From: Chloroflexota bacterium
GTDB taxonomy: Bacteria; Chloroflexota; Limnocylindria; Limnocylindrales; CSP1-4
Direction of reading: 5' to 3'
DNA: 64,000 nucleotides
NCBI GenBank assembly: GCA_017853275.1
Contig: JAFMJV010000001.1
Location: forward strand, 90,286-154,285
Shown here piece by piece: positions 7,712 through 17,127 of this stretch; within the stretch, counting starts at the first letter, position 1, and every line of letters starts with the position of its first letter. The translations under genes were made by a program, and so were the position numbers. The notes under the pieces are model-generated. The model made no database searches and was not told the DNA's origin. It saw nothing but the letters and a program-made list of their open reading frames with translations.

Positions 7712-9150
7712 GCGCGCCCCGCCCCGGGCAGGGGCTCGTCCGCGAACCCGGGTCGTGGCGGGATCCGGCCGGCTTCGTCTACCGCCGGGACGGCGCGATC
7801 CACCGGCAGATCGCCCCGGTCTTCGCCGCGGAATGGGAGGCCTACCTCGCGAGCGGCCTCCACGACCGGCTCGTCACCCGGGGTGCCGTCCTCCCCTTCG
7901 AGGATGCGCCGATCGCGGACGCGCTCGACCCGGCCACCGCGTGGCGGGTGATCCGGCCGGAGATGCTCCCGGTCATCTCGTGGCCCTGGGAGTGGTGCCC
8001 CGGCCAGCTGCGCGACGCCGCCCTCCTCACGCTCGACCTCGCCCTCGAGGCGCTCGATGCCGGGTTCACCCTTCGGGACGCGACGCCCTACAACGTCCAG
8101 CTGCGCGGGACCCGCCCGGTCCACCTCGATGCGCTCTCCTTCGAGCGCCGCGCGCCGGATGCCCCGTGGGGACCCTACCGCCAGTTCTGCCGCACCTTCC
8201 TCGCCCCGCTCGCCCTGATGACGGAGCGTGACCCCCGTCTCGGGCTCCTCCTCCGCTCCTTCCTCGAGGGGATCCCGCTCGACCTCGCGGTCCGCCTCCT
8301 GCCACGGCGGACCCTCCTTCGGCTCGGCCTCGCCACCCACCTCCATCTCCACGCCCGGGCGATCGGCCGCAACGCGGACGGGAAGGGGGCGGAGGCACGC
8401 GCCGTCCGACTCTCCGAGACCCGGCTGCGCGCGCTCCTCGGGAACCTGCGGGGCACGGTCGCGGGCCTGCGCTGGGAGCCCGAGGGGACGGAATGGGCGG
8501 ACTACGCCGACCGGACGAGCTACTCGGATGCGGCGACCGCCGCGAAGGAGCGGATCGTCCGGGGGATGGCGGAGGCGGTCGCCCCCACGGTCGCCTGGGA
8601 CCTCGGCGCGAACACGGGACGCTACAGCGCGATCGTCGCGGAGACGGGCGCCCACGTCGTCGCCTGGGATATCGACCCCGGGGCGGTGGAGCGCCACCAC
8701 CGCGCGCTGATGGCCTCCGGACGGGAGCGGATCACGCCCCTCCTCCTCGACCTCACGGACCCCAGCCCGGCGCTCGGATGGGGGCTCACCGAGCGCGCCT
8801 CCTTCCTCGAGCGCGCGAACGCGGAGCTCATCCTGGCGCTCGCTCTCGTCCACCATCTCGCGATCGGCCGGGGCGTCCCGGTGGAGATGATCGCGACCTT
8901 CCTCGCCGGCCTCGCGCCGAACCTCGTCATCGAGTGGCTCCCGCACGAGGACCCGATGGTCCGGCGCCTGCTTGCCGGCCGGCACGACATGGCCGGCGGG
9001 ATCCGGGGGAACGTCGCCGGCTGGCCCCTCTTCCGCGAGGAGGCCTTCCGCGGGATCTTCGCGGACGCCGGCTGGGAGATCGTGGAACGGGCCCCCATCG
9101 AGGGGAGCGGTCGCGTCCTCTACCGGATGCGCCGCTCCGGGCGCGCCTGA
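7708..9150 (+). CDS. Fusion of a kinase-like N-terminal region and a class I SAM methyltransferase
   Basis: A 480-residue protein starting at TTG 7708 (TTGA overlap with the small membrane gene). The N-terminal half carries motifs reminiscent of protein-kinase-like folds: LRDATPYNVQLRG (about 120-132) resembles a catalytic loop, followed by VHLDALSFERR as a possible metal-binding segment. The C-terminal half has a Rossmann methyltransferase: AWDLGANTGRYSAI (motif I, about residue 295), VVAWDIDP, and NAELILALALVHHLAI. Both domains occur together in a family found near sulfatase-like and DPGSGS genes, so a surface polysaccharide modification is a reasonable guess. Substrate unknown. Confidence 0.72.
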   Translation: MSAPRPGQGLVREPGSWRDPAGFVYRRDGAIHRQIAPVFAAEWEAYLASGLHDRLVTRGAVLPFEDAPIADALDPATAWRVIRPEMLPVISWPWEWCPGQLRDAALLTLDLALEALDAGFTLRDATPYNVQLRGTRPVHLDALSFERRAPDAPWGPYRQFCRTFLAPLALMTERDPRLGLLLRSFLEGIPLDLAVRLLPRRTLLRLGLATHLHLHARAIGRNADGKGAEARAVRLSETRLRALLGNLRGTVAGLRWEPEGTEWADYADRTSYSDAATAAKERIVRGMAEAVAPTVAWDLGANTGRYSAIVAETGAHVVAWDIDPGAVERHHRALMASGRERITPLLLDLTDPSPALGWGLTERASFLERANAELILALALVHHLAIGRGVPVEMIATFLAGLAPNLVIEWLPHEDPMVRRLLAGRHDMAGGIRGNVAGWPLFREEAFRGIFADAGWEIVERAPIEGSGRVLYRMRRSGRA

Positions 9151-10034
9151 TGCGCGGGATCCGGCCGGCCCTCCTGCTCGCGACCCTCACCCTCCTCGGG
9201 GCGGTCACCACGGGCTGCGCGGTGAACGGAACGGTGGTGGCCACGGAGCAGGAGCGCCGGGCCCTGGAGATCGCGCCGGGGACGCTCGTCATCGTGGAGA
9301 CCTTCAACGGCCGCGTCTCGGTCCAGGGGACGATCGATCCGGAGACGGAGGTGCGGATCACCCGCCGGGGTTCCGGGACGACACAGGCGGACGCCGCCCG
9401 CGATCTCGCGAACGTGCTCGTGGAGGTGGCCGCGGAGCCCGGCCGCCTGACGATCACCGCCCGCCGAGCGGACCCCACGCGCGGGCTGGGGAACAGCGGG
9501 GCGGACCTCGAGATCCTCGTCCCCACGGACGTCTCGCTCGAGCTGCGCAGCTCGAACGGCCGGGTCGAGGCGGCGAACGTCACCGGGAGCATCGTCGTGC
9601 GCACCTCGAACGGCGCGATCACCACGCGTGGCGGGACGGACCTGGACCTGGACACGACGAACGACGACATCTCCGTCAGCGGCCCCGCCGGCCGGCTCTT
9701 CCTGCGCACGAGCAACGGGGCGATCGATGTCCGCTCCGCGGTCCTCGTCACGCTCTCGGCGCGGACCTCGAACGCGCGGGTGACGGTCAGCGGCAGCCTT
9801 GCCCCCGGCCGTCACCTCGTGGCTACCACGAACGGCGACCTCGGCCTCACGCTGCCGGGTGATGCGGTCTTCTCGATCGCCGGATCGACGACGAACGGGA
9901 CGGTGCGCACGGACTTCCCCGGCCTCGTGGTCACCGAGACGACGATCGATGGGGAGACGGCACCGGAGCCCGCGATCGCGATCGGGGCGACCACGACGAA
10001 CGGCAGCCTCGAGGTGATGATCCAGCGACCCTAG
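9150..10034 (+). CDS. DUF4097-family lipoprotein, beta-helix-like
   Basis: A 294-residue protein whose ATG at 9150 overlaps the preceding TGA by one base. An N-terminal signal ends in a lipobox (TTGC, Cys near residue 25), so it should be lipid-anchored outside the membrane. The rest is a series of repeats with the pattern SNGxI/V and T-(S/T)-N-(G/A) roughly every 20 residues (SSNGRVEA, TSNGAITT, TSNGAIDV, TTNGDLGL), typical of the DUF4097 adhesin-like beta-helix. Function is unknown; adhesion or envelope stress sensing has been proposed for relatives. Its TAG shares CTAG (10031-10034) with the opposing gene. Confidence 0.78.
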   Translation: MRGIRPALLLATLTLLGAVTTGCAVNGTVVATEQERRALEIAPGTLVIVETFNGRVSVQGTIDPETEVRITRRGSGTTQADAARDLANVLVEVAAEPGRLTITARRADPTRGLGNSGADLEILVPTDVSLELRSSNGRVEAANVTGSIVVRTSNGAITTRGGTDLDLDTTNDDISVSGPAGRLFLRTSNGAIDVRSAVLVTLSARTSNARVTVSGSLAPGRHLVATTNGDLGLTLPGDAVFSIAGSTTNGTVRTDFPGLVVTETTIDGETAPEPAIAIGATTTNGSLEVMIQRP

Positions 10035-11275
10035 CGGCCGCCTCCGCTCCCTCCGGGCCGGCCCGGCCCGCCGAGCTCGGAGGCGCCGGGCGGCGCATCC
10101 GGTGGGACGGGCACGCGGACCCGGTGCCCTGCCCGCTCCTCCACCCGCCGTGCCGCCCGGGACGCGACATCCCGCGTGCCGGTCGCGGACCGCGACAGGT
10201 AGTGGAAGAAGAAGGCGGAGACCACCGCGGCGACCGGGATCGCGAAGATCGCCCCCACGACGCCGTAGATCTTCAGCCCGAGGAGGACGGAGACGAGGAC
10301 CATGACGGGGTGGATCCCCACCGAGGTCGCCATCACGCGCGGCTGGACGATGTTCATCGTGATGAACCAGCCGAGGGCCATGACGACGGCGATCCAGAGC
10401 GTGGCGTTCGGGGTCGCGGTCGCGTCCGAGCTGGTGAGGATCGCCACGATCACCGGCGGCGCCCAGGAGAGGAAGGGTCCGAAGAAGGGGATGATCTGGA
10501 AGATGATCACGAGCGCCGTGGTGGCCGGCCAGTAGGGGAGGTTGAGCCAGATCGAGCCCGCCGCGGCGAAGGCGCCGTAGACGAGCCCCTGGACGACCTG
10601 CCCGCGCAGGAAGCCGCCGAAGGAGGAGGCGACGCTCGTCTCGAAGAGCTTCGCCTCGTCCGCCCAGCGCGGCGGCACGAGCCGGTTGAGGAAGGCGACG
10701 ATCCGCTCCTTGTCGATGACGATGAAGAGCGAGAGGAAGACGACGAGGAGGAGGTTCCCCACGACGCCCACGCTCGCGACCGCGATGTCGGCGAGGGCTC
10801 GCGCCACCTGCTCCTGGCGGATGAACTCGTTGAAGGCATCCGCCCCCCGGTTCGCCACCTCCACGAGGTCGATCCCCGAGAGGCCCACCCGGTCGAGCTG
10901 CTCCTGCCACGGGGCGAGGGTCGTGGGCAGGTCGCGCAGGAGCCCGGGCAGCTCGGCGATGAAGATCGAGACGTTGTTCGCCGCCGCGGTCCCGAAGGCG
11001 AGGACGAGCCCGGAGAGGACGACGACGAGGATCCCGTAGACGAAGACGACGACCGCGACGCGGGGGAGCGCGGGCGCCCGCCGGAGGATCGCGCTCACCA
11101 CCGGCGAGAGGATGAAGGCGAAGAGCCAGGCGCAGAAGAGCTGGAAGATGACGTCGCTGAAGAACTGGAGATAGCCGGAGACGAGCCCGAGGAGAACGAG
11201 CCCGAGGCAGGCGGTCCCGAGGACCAGGATCGCGTGGATCCAGCGTCCCTCCGCCTCGAGCAGCCGGCGCACCAT
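10031..11275 (-). CDS. AI-2E family (PerM/YhhT-like) transporter
   Basis: A 414-residue membrane protein with the family layout: two early helices, a helix pair around residues 30-95, a long amphipathic region (about 100-200), then several helices with FLRGQVVQGLVYG, WLNLPYWPATTALVIIFQIIPFFGPFLSW-type residues and LGLKIYGVVGAIFAIPVAAV. Such proteins export small molecules or Na+; autoinducer-2 export is proven for only a few, so the substrate here is open. The C-terminal tail is hydrophilic and Pro/Gly-rich. A TAGACT box ends 6 bases before the ATG, consistent with leaderless expression. Confidence 0.82.
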   Translation of the reverse strand: MVRRLLEAEGRWIHAILVLGTACLGLVLLGLVSGYLQFFSDVIFQLFCAWLFAFILSPVVSAILRRAPALPRVAVVVFVYGILVVVLSGLVLAFGTAAANNVSIFIAELPGLLRDLPTTLAPWQEQLDRVGLSGIDLVEVANRGADAFNEFIRQEQVARALADIAVASVGVVGNLLLVVFLSLFIVIDKERIVAFLNRLVPPRWADEAKLFETSVASSFGGFLRGQVVQGLVYGAFAAAGSIWLNLPYWPATTALVIIFQIIPFFGPFLSWAPPVIVAILTSSDATATPNATLWIAVVMALGWFITMNIVQPRVMATSVGIHPVMVLVSVLLGLKIYGVVGAIFAIPVAAVVSAFFFHYLSRSATGTRDVASRAARRVEERAGHRVRVPVPPDAPPGASELGGPGRPGGSGGGR

Positions 11276-11281
11276 GCGCGG

Positions 11282-11287
11282 AGTCTA
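11282..11287 (-). promoter_or_regulatory. Putative -10 box, AI-2E family gene
   Basis: On the minus strand this reads TAGACT and is followed by 6 bases and then the ATG at 11275. No Shine-Dalgarno sequence intervenes. Confidence 0.45.
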
Positions 11288-11322
11288 GCGTCCGGCGCGG
11301 GGGGCGCCCGCGTGCGGGAGGG

Positions 11323-12327
11323 TCAGCGCGGCCCCAGGCCCATCCGCTCGTGACACTCGCGGAGCGTCTCGCGCGCGATCGGGGCGAGCCGCTCGGCCCC
11401 GGCGCGCAGGATCTCCTCCACGTAGCCGGGGCGCTCGGAGAGCTCCCGGTGCCGCTCCCGTGCCTCGGCGAAGGTGGTCAGCATCCGCTCCGCGAGGAGC
11501 CGCTTGGTATCCACGCAGCCGGTGGCCGCGCTCCGCTCGCCCTCCCAGATCGCCTCGTGATCCGTGCCGAACTGGCGGTGGAGCTGGCAGACGTTGCACG
11601 CCTGCGGCCGGCCGGGGTCCGTGCGCCGGATCCGCTCCGTGTCCGTCACCATGCTCATCACCTGGCGCCGGATCGTCTCCTCCTCGCCGAAGATCTCGAC
11701 CACGTTGCCGAGCGACTTGGACATCTTGTTCGCCCCGTCCGTCCCCTTGACGATCGGGGAATCGGTGAAGACCGCCTCGGGCTCCGGGAAGACCGCGCCG
11801 TAGCGCGCGTTCCACGCGCGGACGATCTCCCGCGCGAGCTCGAGATGGGCGGCCTGGTCCTTCCCCACCGGGACGTAGCGCGCCTTGTAGATCGCGATAT
11901 CCGCGGCCTGGAGGACGGGGTAGGAGAGGAGCGCGAAGTTCACGTCCTCCGGCTGGTTCCGCTTCTTCTCCTTGAACGAGGGCGTCCGCTCCACCCAGGT
12001 CACGGGCGTCACGGACGCGAGCAGCCAGGTCAGCTCGAGGTGCTCCGGCCGGTCCGACTGGCGGAAGAGGATCGCCTTCTCCGGGTCGAGGCCGAGGGCG
12101 AGGAGCCCGAGGGCCATCTCCGTCGTGTTCCGCCGGATCCGCTCCGCGTCATGGGTCGAGGTGAGCGCGTGGTAGTCCACGATGCAGTAGATCGCGTCGT
12201 AGCCGTCCTGCATCGCGACGTAGTTCCGGAAGGCCCCGAGCCAGTTCCCCACGTGGGGGAGGCCGGACGGCTGGACCCCGGAGAAGACACGCGGTCGGGT
12301 GGCGGTGGCGGCGGTGTTCTGGCTCAC
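11323..12327 (-). CDS. trpS: Tryptophanyl-tRNA synthetase
   Basis: A 334-residue class I aminoacyl-tRNA synthetase, the normal TrpRS size. It carries the HIGH-like motif SGLPHVGN near residue 18 and KMSKSLGN near 205, plus family segments YCIVDYHALT, VTWVERTPSFKEKK and PVGKDQAAHLELAREI. It charges tRNA-Trp with tryptophan in the cytoplasm. The start is taken as the GTG at 12327: the frame is open upstream but conserved sequence begins just after it, and a TATGCT box lies 8 bases upstream. Diverges from hom; the two start codons are 81 bases apart. Confidence 0.93.
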   Translation of the reverse strand: MSQNTAATATRPRVFSGVQPSGLPHVGNWLGAFRNYVAMQDGYDAIYCIVDYHALTSTHDAERIRRNTTEMALGLLALGLDPEKAILFRQSDRPEHLELTWLLASVTPVTWVERTPSFKEKKRNQPEDVNFALLSYPVLQAADIAIYKARYVPVGKDQAAHLELAREIVRAWNARYGAVFPEPEAVFTDSPIVKGTDGANKMSKSLGNVVEIFGEEETIRRQVMSMVTDTERIRRTDPGRPQACNVCQLHRQFGTDHEAIWEGERSAATGCVDTKRLLAERMLTTFAEARERHRELSERPGYVEEILRAGAERLAPIARETLRECHERMGLGPR

Positions 12328-12335
12328 GGTGGCGG

Positions 12336-12341
12336 AGCATA
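12336..12341 (-). promoter_or_regulatory. Putative -10 box of trpS
   Basis: Minus-strand TATGCT followed by 8 bases and the trpS GTG; predicts a leaderless or nearly leaderless mRNA. Confidence 0.4.
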
Positions 12342-12395
12342 GCAGCGCCCACGCTGCCGCCCGGGCCCGCGAGCGCCCGGCGCGCCGCTCCCGCC

Positions 12396-12401
12396 TACAA
12401 T
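12396..12401 (+). promoter_or_regulatory. Putative -10 box of hom
   Basis: TACAAT followed by 7 bases and the hom ATG. A start point at the A of the ATG would make the first gene of the long threonine operon leaderless. Confidence 0.5.
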
Positions 12402-12408
12402 CCGCCCG

Positions 12409-13686
12409 ATGACCCGCCCCGCCCCCGCTCCTGCCCGCCCCCTGCGCATCGCCGTGCTCGGCCTCGGAACGGTCGGCCGCTCGGTCGTCGGCGCCCTCAT
12501 CGACCCGGCCTGGCAGGTAGGGGTCCGCGCGCGCGGTCTCGTTCCCCCGGAGCTCGTGGCGGTCGGCGTCCGGGACCCGGAGCGTCCGCGCGGGATCGTC
12601 CTCCCGGAGCGGGTCCGCCGGAGCGCGGACCTCCTGGAGATCGTCGCCGATCCCACGATCGACGCGATCGTCGAGGTGATCGGCGGCACGGACGACGCCG
12701 GGATCGTCGTCCGGCGGGCGATGGCGTCCGGGAAGTCCGTGGTCACCGCGAACAAGGCGCTCCTCGCCGAGCGCGGTCCTGCGCTCGAGCAGGCGGCCCG
12801 CGATGCGGATGTCGCCCTCCGCTTCGAGGCTGCCGTGGCGGGCGGGATCCCGGTCCTCGGGCCGCTCGTCTCGGACCTCGCCGCGAACCGGATCGATGCC
12901 GTGCGCGGGATCGTCAACGGCACGACGAACCACATCCTCTCGGCGATGGCCCAGGACGGGCGGGACTACGCCGATGTCCTCCGCGAGGCACAGGAGCGCG
13001 GCTACGCGGAGGCCGATCCGAGCGGCGACGTGGAGGGCCACGATGCCGCGAACAAGCTCGCGGTCCTCGTCCGTCTCGCCTTCGGGGCGTGGCCCACGGT
13101 GAGCCGGATCCGCGTCACGCCGCCCGCGGTCGCCGGTGACGGCGCACCGGGGATCACCGGTGTCCGGACGGAGGATCTCGCCGGGGCCCACGCGCTGGGG
13201 ATGATGATCCGGCTCGTCGCCCGTGCCGAGCCCGGAGCGGACGGTGCGGTCCGCGCGGCCGTCACCCCGGTCGCGGTCCGTGAGAGCTCCCCGCTCGGTG
13301 CCACCGGCGGCGTGACGAACCTCGTCGAGGTGGTCGCGGAGCCGGTCGGCCGCGTCTCCTTCCGGGGCCCCGGCGCCGGCGGTCCCGCCACTGCCTCCGC
13401 GGTCCTCGGCGACCTCCTTGCGCTCGGCCGTGGCGCGGGCTCCACGTGGGGCGCGCTGCCGCCCGCCGGCTGGGCGGGCGCGGTCACGGATGACCTGGAC
13501 GGTGAGCGATCGTGGCTCCTCGTGCCGCCCGATCCCGATCCGGCCGCGGCGGCGCTCGGGCCGCTTCTCCTCGCCCGCGCGGACGGGGCGGTCGTCACCC
13601 GTCCCTGCGGCCTCGCGGACCTCCGCGCGCGGTGCGCCGGACTGCCCCCCGATCTCGCCCTCTACCCCGTCATCCCGGAGGTCTGA
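12409..13686 (+). CDS. hom: Homoserine dehydrogenase
   Basis: A 425-residue NAD(P)-dependent enzyme converting aspartate semialdehyde to homoserine. The nucleotide-binding motif [10 protein letters not shown] begins near residue 14; [20 protein letters not shown] and [11 protein letters not shown] are the family's substrate and cofactor loops, and the catalytic region [20 protein letters not shown] is intact. The C-terminal part (about 345-425) is weakly conserved and may be an ACT-like regulatory region. First gene of a tight series hom-thrC-thrB, followed by lysC, giving most of the aspartate-to-threonine route in one place. Confidence 0.93.
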   Translation: MTRPAPAPARPLRIAVLGLGTVGRSVVGALIDPAWQVGVRARGLVPPELVAVGVRDPERPRGIVLPERVRRSADLLEIVADPTIDAIVEVIGGTDDAGIVVRRAMASGKSVVTANKALLAERGPALEQAARDADVALRFEAAVAGGIPVLGPLVSDLAANRIDAVRGIVNGTTNHILSAMAQDGRDYADVLREAQERGYAEADPSGDVEGHDAANKLAVLVRLAFGAWPTVSRIRVTPPAVAGDGAPGITGVRTEDLAGAHALGMMIRLVARAEPGADGAVRAAVTPVAVRESSPLGATGGVTNLVEVVAEPVGRVSFRGPGAGGPATASAVLGDLLALGRGAGSTWGALPPAGWAGAVTDDLDGERSWLLVPPDPDPAAAALGPLLLARADGAVVTRPCGLADLRARCAGLPPDLALYPVIPEV

Positions 13687-13690
13687 CACC

Positions 13691-14806
13691 GTGCGCATGA
13701 GCGATCTTCTGCTGCGCCTCAACGGGGAGGAGGCGCGCGGGGGTCCCCGCCCCACGCTCGCCACGCGCTACCGCTCCTTCCTGCCGGTCACGGACGCCAC
13801 GCCGGCGCTCACCCTCGGCGAGGGCTTCACGCCGCTCATCCACGCGCGGCGGCTCGGTGCGCAGATCGGCGTCCCCAACCTTCACCTGAAGTTCGAGGGG
13901 ATGAACCCCACCGGCTCCTTCAAGGACCGCGGGATGGTCATCGCGGTCGCCAAGGCGGTGGAGGAGGGGGCGCGCGCGATCATCTGCGCCTCCACCGGGA
14001 ACACCTCCGCCTCCGCCGCCGCCTACGGTGCCGCGGCCGGCCTCGAGGTCGTCGTCATCCTCCCCGCGGGGAAGATCGCGATGGGCAAGCTCCTCCAGGC
14101 GCAGGCTGCGGGTGCCCGGGTCGTCTCCCTGGAGGGGAACTTCGACCAGGCGCTCGATGTCGTCCGCGAGCTTGGCGAGGATCCCGCACCCGAGCACCCG
14201 GTCACCGTGGTGAACTCGATCAACCCCTACCGGCTCCAGGGCCAGAAGACGGCCGCCTTCGAGATCTGCGAGGACCTCGCCGGCGCGCCGGACATCCTCG
14301 CCATCCCGGTCGGCAACGCCGGGAACATCAGCGCCTACTGGATGGGCTTCACCGAGTACCGCGCCGCGGGCCTCATCCCCACGCTCCCCCGGATGCACGG
14401 CTTCCAGGCGGCAGGCGCGGCGCCGCTCGTCCTCGGGCACCGGGTGGAGAAGCCGGAGACCTTCGCGACCGCGATCCGCATCGGGGACCCGGCGAGCGCG
14501 GAGCTCGCCCTCCGGGCCCGCGATGAGTCGGGCGGCGGGATCGACAGCGTGACGGACGACGAGATCTATGACGCCTACCGGGATCTCGCGCGGACGGAGG
14601 GCGTCTTCTGCGAGCCTGCGAGCGCCGCCTCCGTGGCGGGCGTGCGGAAGCTCGCCGCGGCGGGCCGGATCGAGCCCGGGGCGACCGTCGTCGCGGTCCT
14701 CACCGGGCACGGGCTGAAGGACCCGGACAGCGCCGCCTGTCTCGCGAAGCCCCCGATCGTCGCCCCTGCCTCGGCGAGCGCGGTCCGGCTGGCCCTCGGC
14801 TGGTGA
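13691..14806 (+). CDS. thrC: Threonine synthase
   Basis: A 371-residue PLP enzyme that turns O-phosphohomoserine into threonine. The GTG at 13691 is favoured because GGAGGT sits 8 bases upstream; the ATG at 13697 is the alternative. The PLP lysine is K78 in [16 protein letters not shown] and [16 protein letters not shown] bind the cofactor phosphate and substrate. The length matches the short bacterial/archaeal class of ThrC. Only four bases separate it from hom and its stop overlaps thrB. Confidence 0.92.
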   Translation: MRMSDLLLRLNGEEARGGPRPTLATRYRSFLPVTDATPALTLGEGFTPLIHARRLGAQIGVPNLHLKFEGMNPTGSFKDRGMVIAVAKAVEEGARAIICASTGNTSASAAAYGAAAGLEVVVILPAGKIAMGKLLQAQAAGARVVSLEGNFDQALDVVRELGEDPAPEHPVTVVNSINPYRLQGQKTAAFEICEDLAGAPDILAIPVGNAGNISAYWMGFTEYRAAGLIPTLPRMHGFQAAGAAPLVLGHRVEKPETFATAIRIGDPASAELALRARDESGGGIDSVTDDEIYDAYRDLARTEGVFCEPASAASVAGVRKLAAAGRIEPGATVVAVLTGHGLKDPDSAACLAKPPIVAPASASAVRLALGW

Positions 14807-15768
14807 CCGCGCTCGTCCCCGGCCTGCGGGTCGTCGTCGACGCGCCCGCGACGACCGCGAACCTCGGGCCGGGCTTCGATGTCCTCGCCCTCGCGCTCGA
14901 CCTCGCGAACGTCGTCGAGGTCGAGACGCTGGAGCGCAGCGCCGGCCCGCGCGTGACGCTCGTCGTGGAAGGGGAGGGAGCCGGGAAGCTCCGCTCCGGC
15001 CGGAAGAACCGCTTCGTCGCCTCGCTCGAGACCGGGCTGCGCGAGGCCGGCGCGGATCCCGGCGCGGTCGCCCTGCGGGTCCGGATGACGAACCGCATCC
15101 CCTTCTCCCGGGGGATGGGCTCCTCGGCCTCGGTGACCGTGGCGGGGCTGATCGCGGCGGACGCGCTCCTCGGCGGCGGACGGCTCGCCCCGGAGCGGAT
15201 CCTCGCCCTCGCCTCCGCCGCGGAGGGGCACCCGGACAACGCCGCTGCCGTCCTCCACGGGGGCTTCTGCGTGGTGGCCACGATCGACGGCGTCCCCCAG
15301 GCTGCCCGCTTCGACCCGCCCGCGGAGCTCCGCTGCGCGCTCTTCATCCCGGACCGGCCCCTCGCCACGCGGGAGATGCGCGCAGCGCTCCCGGCGAGCG
15401 TCCCCTTCCGCGACGCGGTCCACAACGTGGGCGCGGCATCGCTCGTCGTGGCCGCCTTCGCCTCCGGCCGGCTCGAGCTCCTCCGGGCAGGGACCGTGGA
15501 CCGCCTCCACGAGCCCTACCGCGCCACGCCCTACCCCGAGCTCCCCCGGCTCGTCGCCGCAGCCCGCGACGCCGGCGCTCTCGGGGCCGCGCTCTCCGGC
15601 GCGGGCTCCACGGTGATCGCCTTCGCCGCGGATGACCGCTCCGCGGAGACCGCCGCGGCGGCGATGGCCTCCGAGGCGGCCCGGCTCGGGCTCGGGGGAC
15701 GGCCGCTCGTCCTGCCGCCGCGTGCGGACGGTGCGCGTGTCCTTGCCGCGCCCGCCGGCGACGCGTGA
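14803..15768 (+). CDS. thrB: Homoserine kinase
   Basis: A 321-residue GHMP-family kinase that phosphorylates homoserine for ThrC. The ATP loop is [12 protein letters not shown] (about residues 101-112). The N-terminal [21 protein letters not shown] and the C-terminal [14 protein letters not shown] are the other two GHMP motifs. It starts at GTG 14803, overlapping the thrC stop (GTGA), so translation is coupled. About 78 bases follow before lysC, which has its own candidate promoter. Confidence 0.92.
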   Translation: MTALVPGLRVVVDAPATTANLGPGFDVLALALDLANVVEVETLERSAGPRVTLVVEGEGAGKLRSGRKNRFVASLETGLREAGADPGAVALRVRMTNRIPFSRGMGSSASVTVAGLIAADALLGGGRLAPERILALASAAEGHPDNAAAVLHGGFCVVATIDGVPQAARFDPPAELRCALFIPDRPLATREMRAALPASVPFRDAVHNVGAASLVVAAFASGRLELLRAGTVDRLHEPYRATPYPELPRLVAAARDAGALGAALSGAGSTVIAFAADDRSAETAAAAMASEAARLGLGGRPLVLPPRADGARVLAAPAGDA

Positions 15769-15833
15769 CCCGCCGCCACCTCCCCGTCACCGCCTCGCCA
15801 CCCTTCCGACACCTTCGTTCCGGGACCGCAGGG

Positions 15834-15839
15834 TAGATT
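15834..15839 (+). promoter_or_regulatory. Putative -10 box of lysC
   Basis: TAGATT followed by 7 bases and the lysC ATG, with no Shine-Dalgarno sequence between. Confidence 0.45.
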
Positions 15840-15846
15840 CCGCGTC

Positions 15847-17109
15847 ATGGCTGCACTCGTCGTCCAGAAGTACGGTGGCTCGTCCGTCGCGGACGCCACG
15901 AAGATCAAGCACGTCGCCCGGCGGGTCGCGCGGGAGCGTGACGCCGGATCCGACCTCGTCGTCGTCGTCTCCGCGATGGGGGATACGACGGACCACCTCC
16001 TCGACCTCGCCGCCTCGATCACGGACGAGCCGGACGCGCGGGAGATGGACCTCCTCCTCGCCACCGGCGAGCACATCAGCGGGACGCTCGTGGCGATGGC
16101 GCTCCAGGCGATCGGCGTCCCGGCGATCAGCCTCACCGGCGCTCAGGCGGGGATCCGCACGGACACCACCCACGGCAAGGCGCGCATCGCGAACGTCGAC
16201 CCCTCCCGCGTCCGCGAGGAGATCGCCCGCGGCAAGGTCGTGATCGTGGCCGGCTTCCAGGGCTCCACCGGGGACGAGCACCGCACCGGCGAGGTCACCA
16301 CGCTCGGCCGGGGTGGATCGGACACCACGGCGGTCGCCCTCGCCGCGCGCCTCCAGGCGGACCGCTGCGAGATCTACACGGATGTCGAGGGGATCTACAC
16401 CACGGACCCGCGCGTCGTCCCGGACGCCCGCCTCCTCCCCGTCATCGGCTACGAGGAGATGCTCGAGATGGCCCAGCAGGGCGCGCAGGTGATGCAGACC
16501 CGCGCGGTCGAGCTCGGCTGGGTGAACGGGGTCGTCATCGCCGTCCGCTCCACCTTCTCGGACCATCCCGGCACGCTCATCAAGGAGGTCTCCGCCATGG
16601 AGCTGCGCGACAAGGTCCGCGGCGTCGCCCTCGACCGGAAGGTCGCCAAGGTCACCCTCGTGGGGGTCCCGGACCGGCCCGGCATCGCGCGCGGCATCTT
16701 CGACCCGCTCGCGGCCGCCGGCATCAGCGTGGACATGATCGTCCAGAACGTGGGCCACGCCGGGACCACGGACCTCTCCTTCACCGTCCCGGCCGTGGAG
16801 CTCCCGCGCACCCGGAAGATCATCGAGCCGATCGTGAAGGCGGAGGGCTTCCGGGACCTCGTCACCGCGGATGACGTGGCGAAGATCTCGATCGTCGGCG
16901 CGGGGATCCAGAACGCGCCGGGCTATGCGGCGCGGATGTTCGGTGCGCTCGCGGATGCGGGCGTGAACATCGGGATGATCTCCACCTCGGATATCCGGAT
17001 CACCTGCATCATCCCGTCGGCGGATCTCGACCGGGCGGCCCGCGCGCTCCACGCCGCCTTCCGGCTCGAGGCACCGGAGGCCGTGGAGGGCGGCGTCGGC
17101 CGCGTCTAG
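15847..17109 (+). CDS. lysC: Aspartate kinase
   Basis: A 420-residue aspartokinase, the entry step to lysine, methionine and threonine. K8YGGSS is the family start; VSAMGDTTDHLL, FQGSTGDEHRTGEVTTLGRG and the Ser/Thr-rich loop GRGGSDTTAV form the catalytic site. The C-terminal third (about 265-410) contains two ACT domains (VTLVGVPDRPGIARGIF and ISIVGAGIQNAPGYAARMF), so feedback control by lysine and/or threonine is expected. With hom, thrC and thrB it gives a local threonine route; aspartate-semialdehyde dehydrogenase is not here. Confidence 0.94.
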   Translation: MAALVVQKYGGSSVADATKIKHVARRVARERDAGSDLVVVVSAMGDTTDHLLDLAASITDEPDAREMDLLLATGEHISGTLVAMALQAIGVPAISLTGAQAGIRTDTTHGKARIANVDPSRVREEIARGKVVIVAGFQGSTGDEHRTGEVTTLGRGGSDTTAVALAARLQADRCEIYTDVEGIYTTDPRVVPDARLLPVIGYEEMLEMAQQGAQVMQTRAVELGWVNGVVIAVRSTFSDHPGTLIKEVSAMELRDKVRGVALDRKVAKVTLVGVPDRPGIARGIFDPLAAAGISVDMIVQNVGHAGTTDLSFTVPAVELPRTRKIIEPIVKAEGFRDLVTADDVAKISIVGAGIQNAPGYAARMFGALADAGVNIGMISTSDIRITCIIPSADLDRAARALHAAFRLEAPEAVEGGVGRV

Positions 17110-17127
17110 CCCCGGGCGCGCCGCGAC

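Noticed and set aside
8493-9149. Upstream extension of the DUF4097 lipoprotein gene
   Set aside because: It would overlap the methyltransferase in another frame and would bury the lipoprotein signal peptide, which begins at ATG 9150.
12328-13764. N-terminal extension of trpS through the hom region
   Set aside because: The frame is open but the added residues are charged low-complexity sequence antisense to hom; TrpRS homology starts right after GTG 12327.
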